Part shown: in pieces, positions 39,865 to 49,509 of the stretch
Layout: each line of letters opens with the position of its first letter
How positions within the stretch are numbered: position 1 is the stretch's first letter
Source of the DNA: Streptomyces griseus subsp. griseus
Lineage (GTDB): Bacteria > Actinomycetota > Actinomycetes > Streptomycetales > Streptomycetaceae
DNA: 64,000 nt
NCBI RefSeq assembly: GCF_003610995.1
Contig: NZ_CP032543.1
Span: 5,270,001 to 5,334,000, forward strand
Reading direction: 5' to 3'
Program-made: the position numbers and the translations under genes
Notes under the pieces: generated by a model
What the model was told of the DNA's origin: nothing
Databases searched by the model: none
What the model saw: the letters and a program-made list of their open reading frames with translations, nothing else

Positions 39865-40539
39865 TCAGCGGCCGCCGGCCAGCCAGCGGTAGTGGAGTTC
39901 AGGTCGGCCGACCTGCCCATAATGTGGACGCCGTGCGGCGCTCCCCACGGTGACCAGGTGCTCCAGATAGCGGCGCGCGGTGATCCGGGAGATCCCGAGC
40001 CGCTCCCCGGCGGCCGCGGCCGTCACCCCCTCCTCCGACTCCCGCAGGACCCGGGTCACCGCCTCCAGGGTCGGCCCGCTGAGGCCCTTGGGCAGCGCGG
40101 CCGGCTCGGTGACCCGCAGCGCGCCCAGCGCCCGGTCCACCTCCTCCTGTCCGCTCGCCTCGCCCGCCGCGCCCCGGAACTCCGCGTACCGCACCAGCCG
40201 GTCCCGCAGCGTGGGGTACGTGAACGGCTTCAGCACGTACTGCACGACCCCCAGCGACACCCCCTCCCGCACCACCGCGAGGTCCCGCGCCGAGGTCACC
40301 GCGATCACGTCCGCCCCGTGCCCGGCGGCCCGCAGCGAGCGCAGCAGCCCGAGCCCGTGGCCGTCGGGCAGGTAGAGGTCCAGCAGGAGCAGGTCGACCG
40401 GGGTGCGCTCCAGCACCCGTACCGCCTCCGCCCGGGTGTGGGCCACGGCGGCCACGGTGAAGCCGGCGACCCGCTCCACGTACATCTGGTGCGCGTCGGC
40501 GGCCACCGGATCGTCCTCCACCACCAGGACCCGGATCAC
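39865..40539 (-). CDS. CitB/DcuR-type response regulator
   Basis: 224 residues. Receiver domain with EDD at 8-10 and Asp54 in LLLDLYLPDG, lysine in LKPFTY, then a linker and a C-terminal HTH (GVTAAAAGERLGISRITARRYLEHL). This HTH is the CitT/DcuR type that controls carboxylate uptake. The GTG at 40539 follows the kinase stop by 4 nt with AGGAGG inside the kinase end. Next to the kinase and a dicarboxylate symporter, so an uptake regulator is likely. Confidence 0.9.
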   Translation of the reverse strand: MIRVLVVEDDPVAADAHQMYVERVAGFTVAAVAHTRAEAVRVLERTPVDLLLLDLYLPDGHGLGLLRSLRAAGHGADVIAVTSARDLAVVREGVSLGVVQYVLKPFTYPTLRDRLVRYAEFRGAAGEASGQEEVDRALGALRVTEPAALPKGLSGPTLEAVTRVLRESEEGVTAAAAGERLGISRITARRYLEHLVTVGSAARRPHYGQVGRPELHYRWLAGGR

Positions 40540-40543
40540 GCGG

Positions 40544-42253
40544 TCACCTCCTTCGCCCGGCCGCCGGAAGCCGTACGGTCCCGAGCGGCAGCCGCACCGT
40601 GAAACGCGCCCCGCCCTCCGGCGCCCGGTCCAGCTCCACCGACCCGCCGTTGCGGTGGGCCGCCTGCCGCACCAGCGCGAGGCCGAGCCCGCGCCCCGCC
40701 CCGTGCGTCGACCAGCCGCGCCGGAACACCTCGTCCGCCTCCTCGGGCCCGATGCCCGGCCCGGTGTCCGAGACCCGCAGCAGCAGCTCCCGCTCGTCGG
40801 CGAGGGCGGTCACGGTGACCCGGGCCCGCCCGGCGCCCTGCGGAGCCGTACGGTGCGGCACGGCCCCTGCGGAGCCGCCCTGCGGAGCCGTTCGCTGCGC
40901 GGGCACCGCTGCCGCCGCGTCGCCCTCCGACGCCGCGTCCACCGCGTTGTCGATCAGATTGCCGAGGATCGTCACCAGATCCCGCTGGGCCAGCGAGGCG
41001 GGCAGCGCCCCGTCGTCGATCAGGCTGTCCTCCGCCAGCTCCAGCTCCACCCCGCGCTCGTTCGCCTGGGCCGCCTTGCCCAGCAGCAGCGCGGCCAGCA
41101 CCGGCTCCTCGACCGCGCCCACCACCCGGTCGGTCAGCACCTGGGCCAGCTCCAGCTCCGCCGTCGCGAACTCCACCGCCTCCTCCACCCGGCCCAACTC
41201 GATCAGCGACACCACCGTGTGCAGCCGGTTCGCCGCCTCGTGCGCCTGCGAGCGCAACGCCTGCGTGAAGCCGCGCTCGGAGTCCAGCTCCCCGGTCAGC
41301 GCCTGGAGTTCGGTGTGGTCCCGCAGGGTCACCACCGTGCCGCGCCGCTCCCCGCCCACCACCGGACGGGTGTTGACCACGACCACCCGGTCCGCCGTCA
41401 GATGCAGCTCGTCCACCCGCGCCTCGGACGCCAGCAGCGCCCCGGTCAGCGGTGCGGGCAGGGCCAGCTCGTCCACGGTCCGGCCGAGCGCCTCGGTCTC
41501 CGGGGCGATCCCCAGCAGCTCCCGCCCCGCGTCGTTGATCAGCGCGATCCGGCGCTGCCCGTCCAGCATGAGCAGCCCCTCGCGCACCGCGTGCAACGTG
41601 GCCTGGTGGTAGTCGTGCAGCCGGCTCAGCTCGGCCGCGTTCATCCCGTGGGTGTGGCGCCGCAGCCGGGCGTTGATCACGTACGTGCCGATCCCGCCCA
41701 GCGCCAGCGCCCCGCCCGCCGCCAGCGCCAGGGCGCCCAGCTGCTCGCGTACCTGCGAGGAGACCCGGTCCACCGTGATGCCCGCGCTGACCAGGCCGAT
41801 GATCTCCTCGCCGTCGCGGACCGGGGTGACCACCCTGATCGAGGGGCCGAGCGTGCCGGTGTAGGTCTCGGTGAAGGTCGCCCCGGCGAGCGCCTCCTCG
41901 GTGTGGCCGAGGAACGTCTCGCCGATCAGCGACGCGTCGGGGTGCGTCCACCGCCGCCGCTCGGTGTCCATGATCGTGACGAAGGCGATCCCGGTGTCCC
42001 GGCGCACCTGCTCCGCGTACGGCTGGAGTACGGCGGAGGGATCCGGGGTACGGATGGCCTCCCGTACGGAGGGGGAATCGGCCACCGCCACGGCCGCCGC
42101 CCGCACCTGCCGGGTCGCCGTCTGCTCCGCCTGCGCGGAGCCGGAGACGTACGCGAAGACCGCGCACCCCGCCACCACGGCGGCGATCAGCACGACCTGC
42201 ATGGCGAAGAGCTGCCCGGCCAGGCTGCGGGGGCGGGTACGGGGGAGGCGCAT
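40544..42253 (-). CDS. CitA/DcuS-type sensor histidine kinase
   Basis: 569 residues: helix 1 near 15-38, a periplasmic PDC/sCache domain (IRTPDPSAVLQPYAEQVRRD, HPDASLIGE, TGTLGPSIRVVTPV), helix 2 near 180-200, a cytoplasmic PAS (LHAVREGLLMLDGQRRIALI), an H box (SQAHEAANRLHTVVSLIELG) and an ATPase domain. Between the N box (NLIDNAVDAA) and G1 (SDTGPGIG) there is a low-complexity insert with RTAPQG repeated twice. ATG at 42253. It precedes its regulator in one operon and is divergent from the symporter gene. Confidence 0.9.
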   Translation of the reverse strand: MRLPRTRPRSLAGQLFAMQVVLIAAVVAGCAVFAYVSGSAQAEQTATRQVRAAAVAVADSPSVREAIRTPDPSAVLQPYAEQVRRDTGIAFVTIMDTERRRWTHPDASLIGETFLGHTEEALAGATFTETYTGTLGPSIRVVTPVRDGEEIIGLVSAGITVDRVSSQVREQLGALALAAGGALALGGIGTYVINARLRRHTHGMNAAELSRLHDYHQATLHAVREGLLMLDGQRRIALINDAGRELLGIAPETEALGRTVDELALPAPLTGALLASEARVDELHLTADRVVVVNTRPVVGGERRGTVVTLRDHTELQALTGELDSERGFTQALRSQAHEAANRLHTVVSLIELGRVEEAVEFATAELELAQVLTDRVVGAVEEPVLAALLLGKAAQANERGVELELAEDSLIDDGALPASLAQRDLVTILGNLIDNAVDAASEGDAAAAVPAQRTAPQGGSAGAVPHRTAPQGAGRARVTVTALADERELLLRVSDTGPGIGPEEADEVFRRGWSTHGAGRGLGLALVRQAAHRNGGSVELDRAPEGGARFTVRLPLGTVRLPAAGRRR

Positions 42254-42412
42254 GCTCACAGTCTGCCTCGCGTGAGCGCGCTCTCCCAGTGGCTCGAAAG
42301 CGCCCGTGAACGATATGAACGCAAGGGTGACCGGGGTCACAGGGCGGTGGATAGTCACCGGAGCCCCCAGGGACGGGGGCGCACCCCCCTGACCGAGCCG
42401 AGGAGCCCCACC

Positions 42413-43786
42413 ATGGCCGTGGCAGCCAAACAGCGGGACCGTACCCACTACCTGTACATCGCCGTGATCGCCGCCGTGGCGCTCGGCATCCTGGTGGGCT
42501 TCGTCGCCCCCGGGGTGGCCGTGGAGCTCAAGCCCATCGGCGCCGGCTTCGTGAACCTGATCAAGATGATGATCTCGCCGATCATCTTCTGCACGATCGT
42601 GCTGGGCGTCGGCTCGGTCCGCAAGGCGGCCAAGGTCGGCGCCGTGGGCGGCCTGGCGCTCGGCTACTTCCTGGTCATGTCGACCGTGGCCCTCGCCATC
42701 GGCCTGCTGGTCGGCAACTTCCTGGAGCCCGGCTCCACCCTGCACATCACCGAGGCGGCCCGCGCGGCCGGTGAGAAGCAGGCGTCCGGCGCCAGCGAGT
42801 CCACCGTCGACTTCCTGCTCGGCATCATCCCGACCACCATCGTCTCCGCCTTCACGGCGGGCGAGGTGCTCCAGACGCTGCTGGTCGCGCTGCTCGCGGG
42901 CTTCGCGCTCCAGGCGATGGGCTCGGCGGGCGAGCCGATCATCCGCGGCATCACCCACATCCAGCGGCTCGTCTTCCGCATCCTCGCCATGATCATGTGG
43001 GCCGCCCCGGTCGGCGCGTTCGGCGCGATCGCGGCGGTGGTCGGCGAGACCGGACTCGACGCCCTGAAGTCCCTGGCCATCATCATGATCGGCTTCTACG
43101 TCACCTGCGGTCTCTTCGTCTTCGTGGTGCTCGGCGCGATCCTGCGCCTGGTCGCCGGGGTCAACCTGCTCTCCCTGCTGAAGTACCTGGGCCGCGAGTT
43201 CCTGCTGATCCTCTCGACCTCGTCCTCCGAGTCGGCCCTGCCCCGGCTGATCGCCAAGATGGAGCACCTGGGCGTCAGCAAGCCCGTCGTCGGCATCACC
43301 GTGCCGACCGGCTACTCCTTCAACCTCGACGGCACCGCGATCTACCTCACGATGTCCTCGCTCTTCATCGCCAACGCGATGGGCTCCCCGCTGAGCGCGG
43401 GCGAGCAGATCTCGCTCCTCATCTTCATGGTCATCGCCTCGAAGGGCGCGGCGGGCGTGACCGGCGCAGGGCTCGCCACCCTCGCGGGCGGCCTCCAGTC
43501 GCACCGCCCCGAACTCGTCGACGGCGTCGGCCTGATCGTCGGCATCGACCGCTTCATGAGCGAGGCCCGCGCCCTGACCAACTTCGCGGGCAACGCGGTC
43601 GCCACGGTCCTGGTCGGCCACTGGACCAAGGAGATCGACAAGGAGCGCGTCGGCCAGGTCCTCGCCGGACAGATCCCGTTCGACGAGCGCACGCTGGTCG
43701 ACGACCACGCCCCCGCTCGGGACTCCGCCGACTCCGGTGACGTACCCGAGCAGCGCGAGACGGCGACGGAGCCCGCCAAGGTCTGA
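42413..43786 (+). CDS. C4-dicarboxylate/glutamate symporter (DctA/GltP family)
   Basis: 457 residues, eight or more helices plus two re-entrant loops. LSTSSSESALP is the serine-rich HP1 loop and GYSFNLDGTAIY the helix-7 substrate/sodium motif of this family; KGAAGVTGAG is HP2. It imports dicarboxylates such as fumarate or succinate, or glutamate, with Na+ or H+. GAGGAG lies 7 nt upstream of the ATG. It is divergent from the CitA/DcuS-type kinase, so it is the probable target. The 35-residue tail is acidic. Confidence 0.92.
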   Translation: MAVAAKQRDRTHYLYIAVIAAVALGILVGFVAPGVAVELKPIGAGFVNLIKMMISPIIFCTIVLGVGSVRKAAKVGAVGGLALGYFLVMSTVALAIGLLVGNFLEPGSTLHITEAARAAGEKQASGASESTVDFLLGIIPTTIVSAFTAGEVLQTLLVALLAGFALQAMGSAGEPIIRGITHIQRLVFRILAMIMWAAPVGAFGAIAAVVGETGLDALKSLAIIMIGFYVTCGLFVFVVLGAILRLVAGVNLLSLLKYLGREFLLILSTSSSESALPRLIAKMEHLGVSKPVVGITVPTGYSFNLDGTAIYLTMSSLFIANAMGSPLSAGEQISLLIFMVIASKGAAGVTGAGLATLAGGLQSHRPELVDGVGLIVGIDRFMSEARALTNFAGNAVATVLVGHWTKEIDKERVGQVLAGQIPFDERTLVDDHAPARDSADSGDVPEQRETATEPAKV

Positions 43787-43820
43787 CCGGCCCTTTCCAG
43801 CCACTGCGACACCCCCCACG

Positions 43821-43856
43821 CAAGGACACCCGTATCCCCCGGTACGGGTGTCCTTG
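43821..43856 (+). terminator. Terminator after the symporter
   Basis: Perfect 14-bp stem (CAAGGACACCCGTA), 8-nt loop, then TTGT. Confidence 0.85.
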
Positions 43857-43979
43857 TTGTCGTCCGCGTACGGCCATGCGCGTGCCCCGCACAACCATTC
43901 GCTGCCGGGACATGTCTTCCGGGTGAGCAACTGCACTGCCCTGCCGGGCAGTCGACCGTCATCCGACCGAGGGATTCTC

Positions 43980-45281
43980 ATGGGGAACGTCGTTTCCGGC
44001 CGCCGTACGCTGCTGAGCGGAACCGCAGCGCTGGCGGCCGTCGCCCTGATCGCGCTGGGCTCCGGGCCGGCCCTGGCCGACGGGACAGAGCCCGATCTGG
44101 GGGTCGGCGGACTCGCCCCCGTCACCGGTGTCGCACCGGGCGACGGGTTCGGGCTGCCGGTGAGCGTGCTCAACAAGGGGACGGACACCGTGCCCAGGGT
44201 CTACCTGGCCTACAGCTTCTCGCCAGGCGTGGAGACCGCCGAAACCTACTCCAACTGCGTGTACTTCAGGGTCAGTTCCTACGACGAACAGCCGGAGCGG
44301 AACCACGCCGTCTGCACGGTCGACCAGCCCCTGAAGCCTGGCGTGCTGTACGGGACGGACCAGCCGCTCGGCCTCAGGGCGGGGGCGAGCGCGCTGCGCG
44401 ACAACGCGGGGTACGGGGTCTCGGCGGACGAGCCGGCGCCCGACGAAGGCGGCGAGAGCGAGCACGTACCGGGTACGGGCGCGCCCCTGAAGCTGGTCGA
44501 GCGCGGAGAGGCCACGGAGACGGACCGCGCCGCCCACGCCCGGACCTCGGTGCGTACGGATGTCACGGCGGACAGCACCGCCGACTTCGCCCTGACCGGC
44601 GCCGAGCTGAAGGGCACGGTGGGTGACAAGGTCACCGCCCGGGTGAAGTTCACCAACAAGGGCCCCGCCTGGGTCCAGGGCGAGCTGGACACCAGCGTCA
44701 CCACCGTCGACGTACGCATCCCGGCCGGTACGTCGGTGGTCAAGGCCAACGGCTTCTGCTCGAAGGTCACCAGGACGCACTACGCGTGCGGCACCAGCCA
44801 GTCGTGGGTCCGGCCCACGGGCGGCGAGACCTACCCCTTCGTGCTCCGGATCGACAAGGCTGTCGGCCGCACCACGGGCAAGGTCTCCTTCGACGGCCAG
44901 GCCCGCCCCTTCGACAGGAACGCGGCCAACGACACCGCGGAGATCGTGGTCGAGACCGGCGAGGCGAGCTCCACCGGCGGTTCCGGCTCCACCGGCGGCC
45001 CGGACTCCGGCGGCTCCGACGGCGGTGCGTCCTCCACGGGCGGCTCCACCGCCGGTTCCTCCGGCGCCACGACCAGCGGCGACACGGGCACCACCGGCTC
45101 CGCCACCACCTCGGGCGGCGGCGCCACGGCCGGCGGCGCCACCCCGCGGACGGGCGGCAGCCTGGCGGCGACCGGCTCCGACTCCACCCTCCCGATGGCG
45201 GTCCTCGCGGGCGCGGCGCTCCTCGCGGGCGGCGGTCTGTTCTCCGCGACGCGCCGCCGCACGGCGACCCGCAACGGCTGA
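43980..45281 (+). CDS. LAXTG-anchored surface protein
   Basis: 433 residues. Signal peptide (LLSGTAALAAVALIALGSGPALA), then a beta-rich region with repeated domains (GDGFGLPVSVLNKGTDTV, GDKVTARVKFTNKGPAWV), a 75-residue Gly/Ser/Thr linker, and the sorting signal LAATG at 395-399 followed by a hydrophobic helix and TRRRTATRNG. Class E sortases of Streptomyces recognise LAXTG. The two 'V-x-N-K-G' domains are of the kind used in extracellular beta-sandwiches. No sortase is encoded in the window. GAGGGA precedes the ATG. The role of the exposed domains is unknown. Confidence 0.88.
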   Translation: MGNVVSGRRTLLSGTAALAAVALIALGSGPALADGTEPDLGVGGLAPVTGVAPGDGFGLPVSVLNKGTDTVPRVYLAYSFSPGVETAETYSNCVYFRVSSYDEQPERNHAVCTVDQPLKPGVLYGTDQPLGLRAGASALRDNAGYGVSADEPAPDEGGESEHVPGTGAPLKLVERGEATETDRAAHARTSVRTDVTADSTADFALTGAELKGTVGDKVTARVKFTNKGPAWVQGELDTSVTTVDVRIPAGTSVVKANGFCSKVTRTHYACGTSQSWVRPTGGETYPFVLRIDKAVGRTTGKVSFDGQARPFDRNAANDTAEIVVETGEASSTGGSGSTGGPDSGGSDGGASSTGGSTAGSSGATTSGDTGTTGSATTSGGGATAGGATPRTGGSLAATGSDSTLPMAVLAGAALLAGGGLFSATRRRTATRNG

Positions 45282-45296
45282 CCCCGCCTCAAAAGG

Positions 45297-45342
45297 GAAG
45301 GGGCCCGTCCCGTGCCGGCCATGACACGGGACGGGCCCCTTC
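45297..45342. terminator. Bidirectional terminator between the LAXTG gene and glgB
   Basis: Perfect 18-bp stem (GAAGGGGCCCGTCCCGTG) with a 10-nt loop between convergent genes. Confidence 0.85.
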
Positions 45343-45362
45343 TCCGCCTACGGCTCAGGCGT

Positions 45363-47795
45363 TCAGGCCGGCCGGAACCACACCGTCGCCAGCGGCGGCA
45401 GCGTCAGCGAGATGCTGGACGGGCGGCCGTGTGCGGGCACCGTCTCCGCCTTCAGCGGCTCCTCGTTCCGTACGTCGCTGCCGCCGTACCGGTCCGCGTC
45501 CGTGTTGAGGACCTCCACCCACCCCTCCGTCCCGGTCTCCGGCACCCCGAGGCGGTAGTCGTGGCGGACCACCGGGGAGAAGTGCGAGACCGCGAGCAGC
45601 GGCGAGCCGTCCGCGTCGTAGCGCAGGAAGGCGAAGACGTTGTCCTCGGCCGCCCCGCCGTCCACCCAGCTGAACCCCTCCGGCACGGTGTCGCGCTGCC
45701 ACAGGGCGGGCACCGCCCCGTACACCGCGTTCAGGTCGCCCACCAGGTTCCGCACCCCGCGGTGGTCGTCGGACGCCCCGTACGTCGGGTCCAGCAGCCA
45801 CCAGTCCGGTCCGTGGCTCTCGGACCACTCCGCGCCCTGGGCGAACTCCTGACCCATGAAGAGGAGTTGCTTGCCGGGGTGGGCCCACATGAAGCCCAGG
45901 TAGGCGCGGTGGTTGGCGCGCTGCTGCCACCAGTCGCCGGGCATCTTCGCCACCAGCGCGTGCTTGCCGTGCACCACCTCGTCGTGCGAGATCGGCAGCA
46001 CGTAGTTCTCGCTGTAGGCGTACACCATCGAGAACGTCATCTCGTTGTGGTGGTGCTTGCGGTGCACCGGCTCCTTCGCCATGTACAGCAGCGAGTCGTG
46101 CATCCAGCCCATGTTCCACTTGAGCCCGAAGCCCAGGCCGCCGCTGTCGGTGGGCCGGGTGACACCGTCCCAGGCGGTCGACTCCTCGGCGATGGTGACG
46201 ACGCCGGGGTTGCGCCGGTAGACGGTCGCGTTCATCTCTTGGAGGAAGCCGACCGCGTCCCAGTTCTCGCGCCCGCCCTGGTCGTTGGGCGACCACTGGC
46301 CGTCCTCGCGGGAGTAGTCGAGGTAGAGCATCGAGGCGACGGCGTCGACCCGCAGCCCGTCGATGTGGAACTCCTCGCACCAGTACGTCGCGTTGGCGAC
46401 CAGGAAGTTACGGACCTCGGTACGTCCGTAGTCGAACTCCAGCGTCCCCCAGTCCGGGTGCGCCGCCCGCTGCGGGTCGGCGTGCTCGTACAGCGGCCGC
46501 CCGTCGAACTCGGCCAACGCCCATTCGTCGCGCGGGAAATGGGCCGGAACCCAGTCCATGATCACGCCGATGCCCGCCCGGTGCAGGGCGTCCACCAGAT
46601 ACCGGAAGTCGTCCGGGGTGCCCATGCGGGAGGTCGGCGCGTAGAAGCCGGTGACCTGGTACCCCCAGGAGCCGCCGAAGGGGTGCTCGGAGACCGGCAT
46701 CAGCTCCACATGCGTGAAGCCGAGGTCCTTGACGTACGCCGGTAGCTGGTCCGCGAGTTGACGGTAGGTCAGCCCCGGCCGCCAGGAGGCGAGATGGAGC
46801 TCGTACACCGAGAACGGCGCCTCGTGGACCGGGCGGTCGCCCCGGTGGGCCATCCAGTCGGCGTCCCGCCACTCGTGGTGCGAGGCGGTGACGATGGAGG
46901 CGGTCGCGGGCGGCACCTCGGTACGGCGGGCCATCGGGTCGGCCCGGACCGTGTGCGAACCGTCCGGGCGGCAGATGTCGTACTTGTAGAGCGCGCCCTC
47001 GCCGACCCCGGGCAGGAACAGCTCCCACACCCCGGTCGACCCGAGCGAACGCATCGGCAGGGCCGTGCCGTCCCAGTAGGAGAAGTCACCGGTCACCCGC
47101 ACTCCGCGCGCGTTCGGCGCCCAGACGGTGAACCGGGTCCCGGCCACCCCCTGGTGGACCATCGGCTCCGATCCGAGCGCCCGCCACAGCTCCTCGTGGC
47201 GGCCCTCCCCGATCAGATGGAGGTCGAGGTCGCCGAGCGAGGGCCAGAAGCGGTACGGGTCGTCCACCTCGATGGTGTTGTCGTCGTACGCGACCTGGAG
47301 CCGGTAGACGGGGACCTCCTTCACCGGCAGCACACCGGAGAAGAACCCGTCACCGTCGTCGTGCAGTTCGGCCCGCACGCCCTCGGCCAGCACCGTGACC
47401 GACCGGGCGAACGGGCGCAGCGCCCGCACCAGCACACCGCCCGGGATCGGACGGGCGCCGAGCACGTCGTGCGGGGCGTGGTGGTCACCGGCCAGCAGCC
47501 GGCCCCGGTCCGCCCCGTCCAGGGCCGGCGCCGGGCGCGCGCCCGAGCCGTCGCCGCCCTGCCGGGGGCGCGGCGGGACGGCGTCCGCCCGCTTGGGCCG
47601 GGTGCGCTTGGCGGAGGCGGCCTTGGTGGCCGTGGTCGTCGTGGCGGCCTCGGCTCCGACGGTCTCCACGGAGGCGGGCGCGGGTGCCGGAGCGGGCTCC
47701 GGTGCCGTCTCCACCCGCGCGGCTTCGACAGGAGCGTTGGCCTCGGCGGCTGCGGTCTTGCGGGATCCCTTGCGGGACGGCTTGCGGGCGGTCAC
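45363..47795 (-). CDS. glgB: 1,4-alpha-glucan branching enzyme
   Basis: 810 residues. The GH13 core has [10 protein letters not shown] (nucleophile Asp), [11 protein letters not shown] (acid/base Glu) and [10 protein letters not shown] (transition-state Asp), preceded by CBM48 ([22 protein letters not shown]). The first 130 residues are Lys/Ala/Pro/Glu-rich and unlike E. coli GlgB. GTG at 47795 was chosen for GAGGAGG 8 nt upstream. It is the last gene of treS-mak-glgB; with GlgE it forms branched alpha-glucan. Confidence 0.94.
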   Translation of the reverse strand: MTARKPSRKGSRKTAAAEANAPVEAARVETAPEPAPAPAPASVETVGAEAATTTTATKAASAKRTRPKRADAVPPRPRQGGDGSGARPAPALDGADRGRLLAGDHHAPHDVLGARPIPGGVLVRALRPFARSVTVLAEGVRAELHDDGDGFFSGVLPVKEVPVYRLQVAYDDNTIEVDDPYRFWPSLGDLDLHLIGEGRHEELWRALGSEPMVHQGVAGTRFTVWAPNARGVRVTGDFSYWDGTALPMRSLGSTGVWELFLPGVGEGALYKYDICRPDGSHTVRADPMARRTEVPPATASIVTASHHEWRDADWMAHRGDRPVHEAPFSVYELHLASWRPGLTYRQLADQLPAYVKDLGFTHVELMPVSEHPFGGSWGYQVTGFYAPTSRMGTPDDFRYLVDALHRAGIGVIMDWVPAHFPRDEWALAEFDGRPLYEHADPQRAAHPDWGTLEFDYGRTEVRNFLVANATYWCEEFHIDGLRVDAVASMLYLDYSREDGQWSPNDQGGRENWDAVGFLQEMNATVYRRNPGVVTIAEESTAWDGVTRPTDSGGLGFGLKWNMGWMHDSLLYMAKEPVHRKHHHNEMTFSMVYAYSENYVLPISHDEVVHGKHALVAKMPGDWWQQRANHRAYLGFMWAHPGKQLLFMGQEFAQGAEWSESHGPDWWLLDPTYGASDDHRGVRNLVGDLNAVYGAVPALWQRDTVPEGFSWVDGGAAEDNVFAFLRYDADGSPLLAVSHFSPVVRHDYRLGVPETGTEGWVEVLNTDADRYGGSDVRNEEPLKAETVPAHGRPSSISLTLPPLATVWFRPA

Positions 47796-47856
47796 GGGGA
47801 CTGCCTCCTCGGGAGGTTCGGAGGGCGGAGGGGAGAAGAGGGAGAGGGGGAGGGGC

Positions 47857-49278
47857 TCAGGCCGCGGCGGACTGGGCCAGTCGCTGGATGGCGGCCATCG
47901 GGACCGGTAGCCAGTCGGGGCGGTGCCGGGCCTCGTACACCACCTCGTACACCGCCTTGTCGGTCTCATGGGCGCGCAGCAGCTCCGGCTCGCCGCGCGG
48001 ATCGGTGCCCGAGGCGAGCGCGTACCCCTCGCAGTAGGCGGCACGGCAGCGGGCCGCCCACTCGGGGTTCCACGGGCGGTGTGAGCGGGCCGCGTAGTCG
48101 AAGGAGCGCAGCATGCCCGCCACATCGCGGACCGGGGGTGCCGGGCGGCGGCGCTCGTCCAGCGGGCGGGCCGGTTCGCCCTCGAAGTCGATCAGCGACC
48201 AGAACCCGTCGGGGGAGCGGAGCGCCTGGCCGAGGTGGAGATCGCCGTGCACCCGCTGCTGCGCCCAGCCGCCGCCCCGGTGCCCGAGCGCCGTGACGGC
48301 GTCGAACGCGGTGCGCAGGGCCGGGACGTACGGGACGAGCGCGGGCACCGCCTGGGCGGCGGCCTCCAGACGCTGCGTCATCTGGGCGATCAGCTGCCGG
48401 GTCTGCGTCCCGTGCAGCGCCGGGGTGGGCAGCGCCGCGGCGAGCGCGGTGTGCACCTCGGCGGTGGCCCGGCCCAGCGCCCGCGCCTCGGGGACGAAGT
48501 CGCGGCCCGCCGTGAGCGCGGTCAGGGCGAGCTGCCAGCCGTCCCGGGCGCCGTGCAGGAAGGGCTGGAGGACGCCGAGGGTGAGCGGTTCGGGGCCGGG
48601 GGCCTCGAACCAGGCGATGGGGGCCGGGACGCGTTCGCATCCCTCGCGGGCCAGGGCGAGCGGCAGCTCCAGATCGGGGTTGGTGCCCGGGAAGACCCGG
48701 CGGAAGATCTTGAGGATGTACGCATCGCCGTAGACGAGCGAGGAGTTGGACTGTTCGGCGTCCAGCATCCGGGGCGGCAGCCCGTCCGGGATCGTGGCGG
48801 TCCGCTCGAAGCGGAGGGAGCCGAGGGTGCCCGGCCGGCGGAATCGTTCCAGCAGAAGGTCCGCCAGGCGCGGATCGTGCAGCGCGTCGTAGACGGTCCG
48901 CCCGGCCAGCGGTCCGCGCTCCACCCGCCCGATCAGGGCCGCGGTGAGCGTGGCCGGCAGCGAGCCGCGTACGCCGATCAGGAGCTGGTAGCAGTCGTCG
49001 GCCGGGCGGGCCGACGCTGAGGGCTGCTGGACCCGGACCAGCAGATGGAGCAGGCCGGGGCCCGCGGTGCCGTCCAGCGGCAGCATCTCGGTGGCCGAGA
49101 CCAGGGCGAAGCCGGTGACCGGCCGGCCCTTGCCGGCGAACCACCGCTGCCGGGGCAGCCATTCATGGAGCAGGGGGGCGAGGGACGGCAGCAGAGCGCC
49201 GTCCACCGTACTGCTGGGGGTCGCGCTGTTCCTTGTGCTCTTCGCCAGGGCGACGTGAGTGGATGCAGCCTCCGACAT
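47857..49278 (-). CDS. mak: Maltokinase
   Basis: 473 residues. An N-terminal cap ([14 protein letters not shown]) and a kinase-like fold with VHGDLHLGQ as the catalytic loop and [16 protein letters not shown] as the metal loop. It phosphorylates maltose from TreS to maltose 1-phosphate, the substrate of GlgE; in older Streptomyces papers it is called pep2. ATG at 49278 with AAGGA 9 nt upstream. 61 bp separates it from glgB. In other actinobacteria it is often fused to TreS, but here they are separate. Confidence 0.93.
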   Translation of the reverse strand: MSEAASTHVALAKSTRNSATPSSTVDGALLPSLAPLLHEWLPRQRWFAGKGRPVTGFALVSATEMLPLDGTAGPGLLHLLVRVQQPSASARPADDCYQLLIGVRGSLPATLTAALIGRVERGPLAGRTVYDALHDPRLADLLLERFRRPGTLGSLRFERTATIPDGLPPRMLDAEQSNSSLVYGDAYILKIFRRVFPGTNPDLELPLALAREGCERVPAPIAWFEAPGPEPLTLGVLQPFLHGARDGWQLALTALTAGRDFVPEARALGRATAEVHTALAAALPTPALHGTQTRQLIAQMTQRLEAAAQAVPALVPYVPALRTAFDAVTALGHRGGGWAQQRVHGDLHLGQALRSPDGFWSLIDFEGEPARPLDERRRPAPPVRDVAGMLRSFDYAARSHRPWNPEWAARCRAAYCEGYALASGTDPRGEPELLRAHETDKAVYEVVYEARHRPDWLPVPMAAIQRLAQSAAA

Positions 49279-49465
49279 GGCATCGCGTCCTTTCCCCGGG
49301 CACACCACAGGATGCGAAGAGTGTCCCGGATTGCGGCAATGGCTGTCCGGCTGTGCGGGACGTGTCGGGAGAGGAAGGTCCGTACGGACTCGAACGGCGG
49401 AACAGAGAAGGCCCGAGGCGGTGGAACCGTGAGAGCCCCAGGCCTTTCGTCTCGGTCAGAGTGCC

Positions 49466-49497
49466 CCGTGCGGGGCGGTGGAAACCGCCCCGCACGG
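49466..49497. terminator. Hairpin between treS and mak
   Basis: Perfect 14-bp stem (CCGTGCGGGGCGGT) with a GGAA loop, 12 bp past the treS stop and about 190 bp before mak. It may end or attenuate the glgE-treS message. Confidence 0.6.
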
Positions 49498-49509
49498 CTT
49501 GCCGCCGGG

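Noticed and set aside
40544..44188. A 1214-codon minus-strand frame joining the kinase to a region antisense to the symporter
   Set aside because: The kinase starts at 42253; upstream of that the frame is antisense to the symporter gene.
45000..45170. Gly/Ser/Thr repeat as a separate small gene
   Set aside because: It is the linker of the LAXTG protein encoded at 43980.
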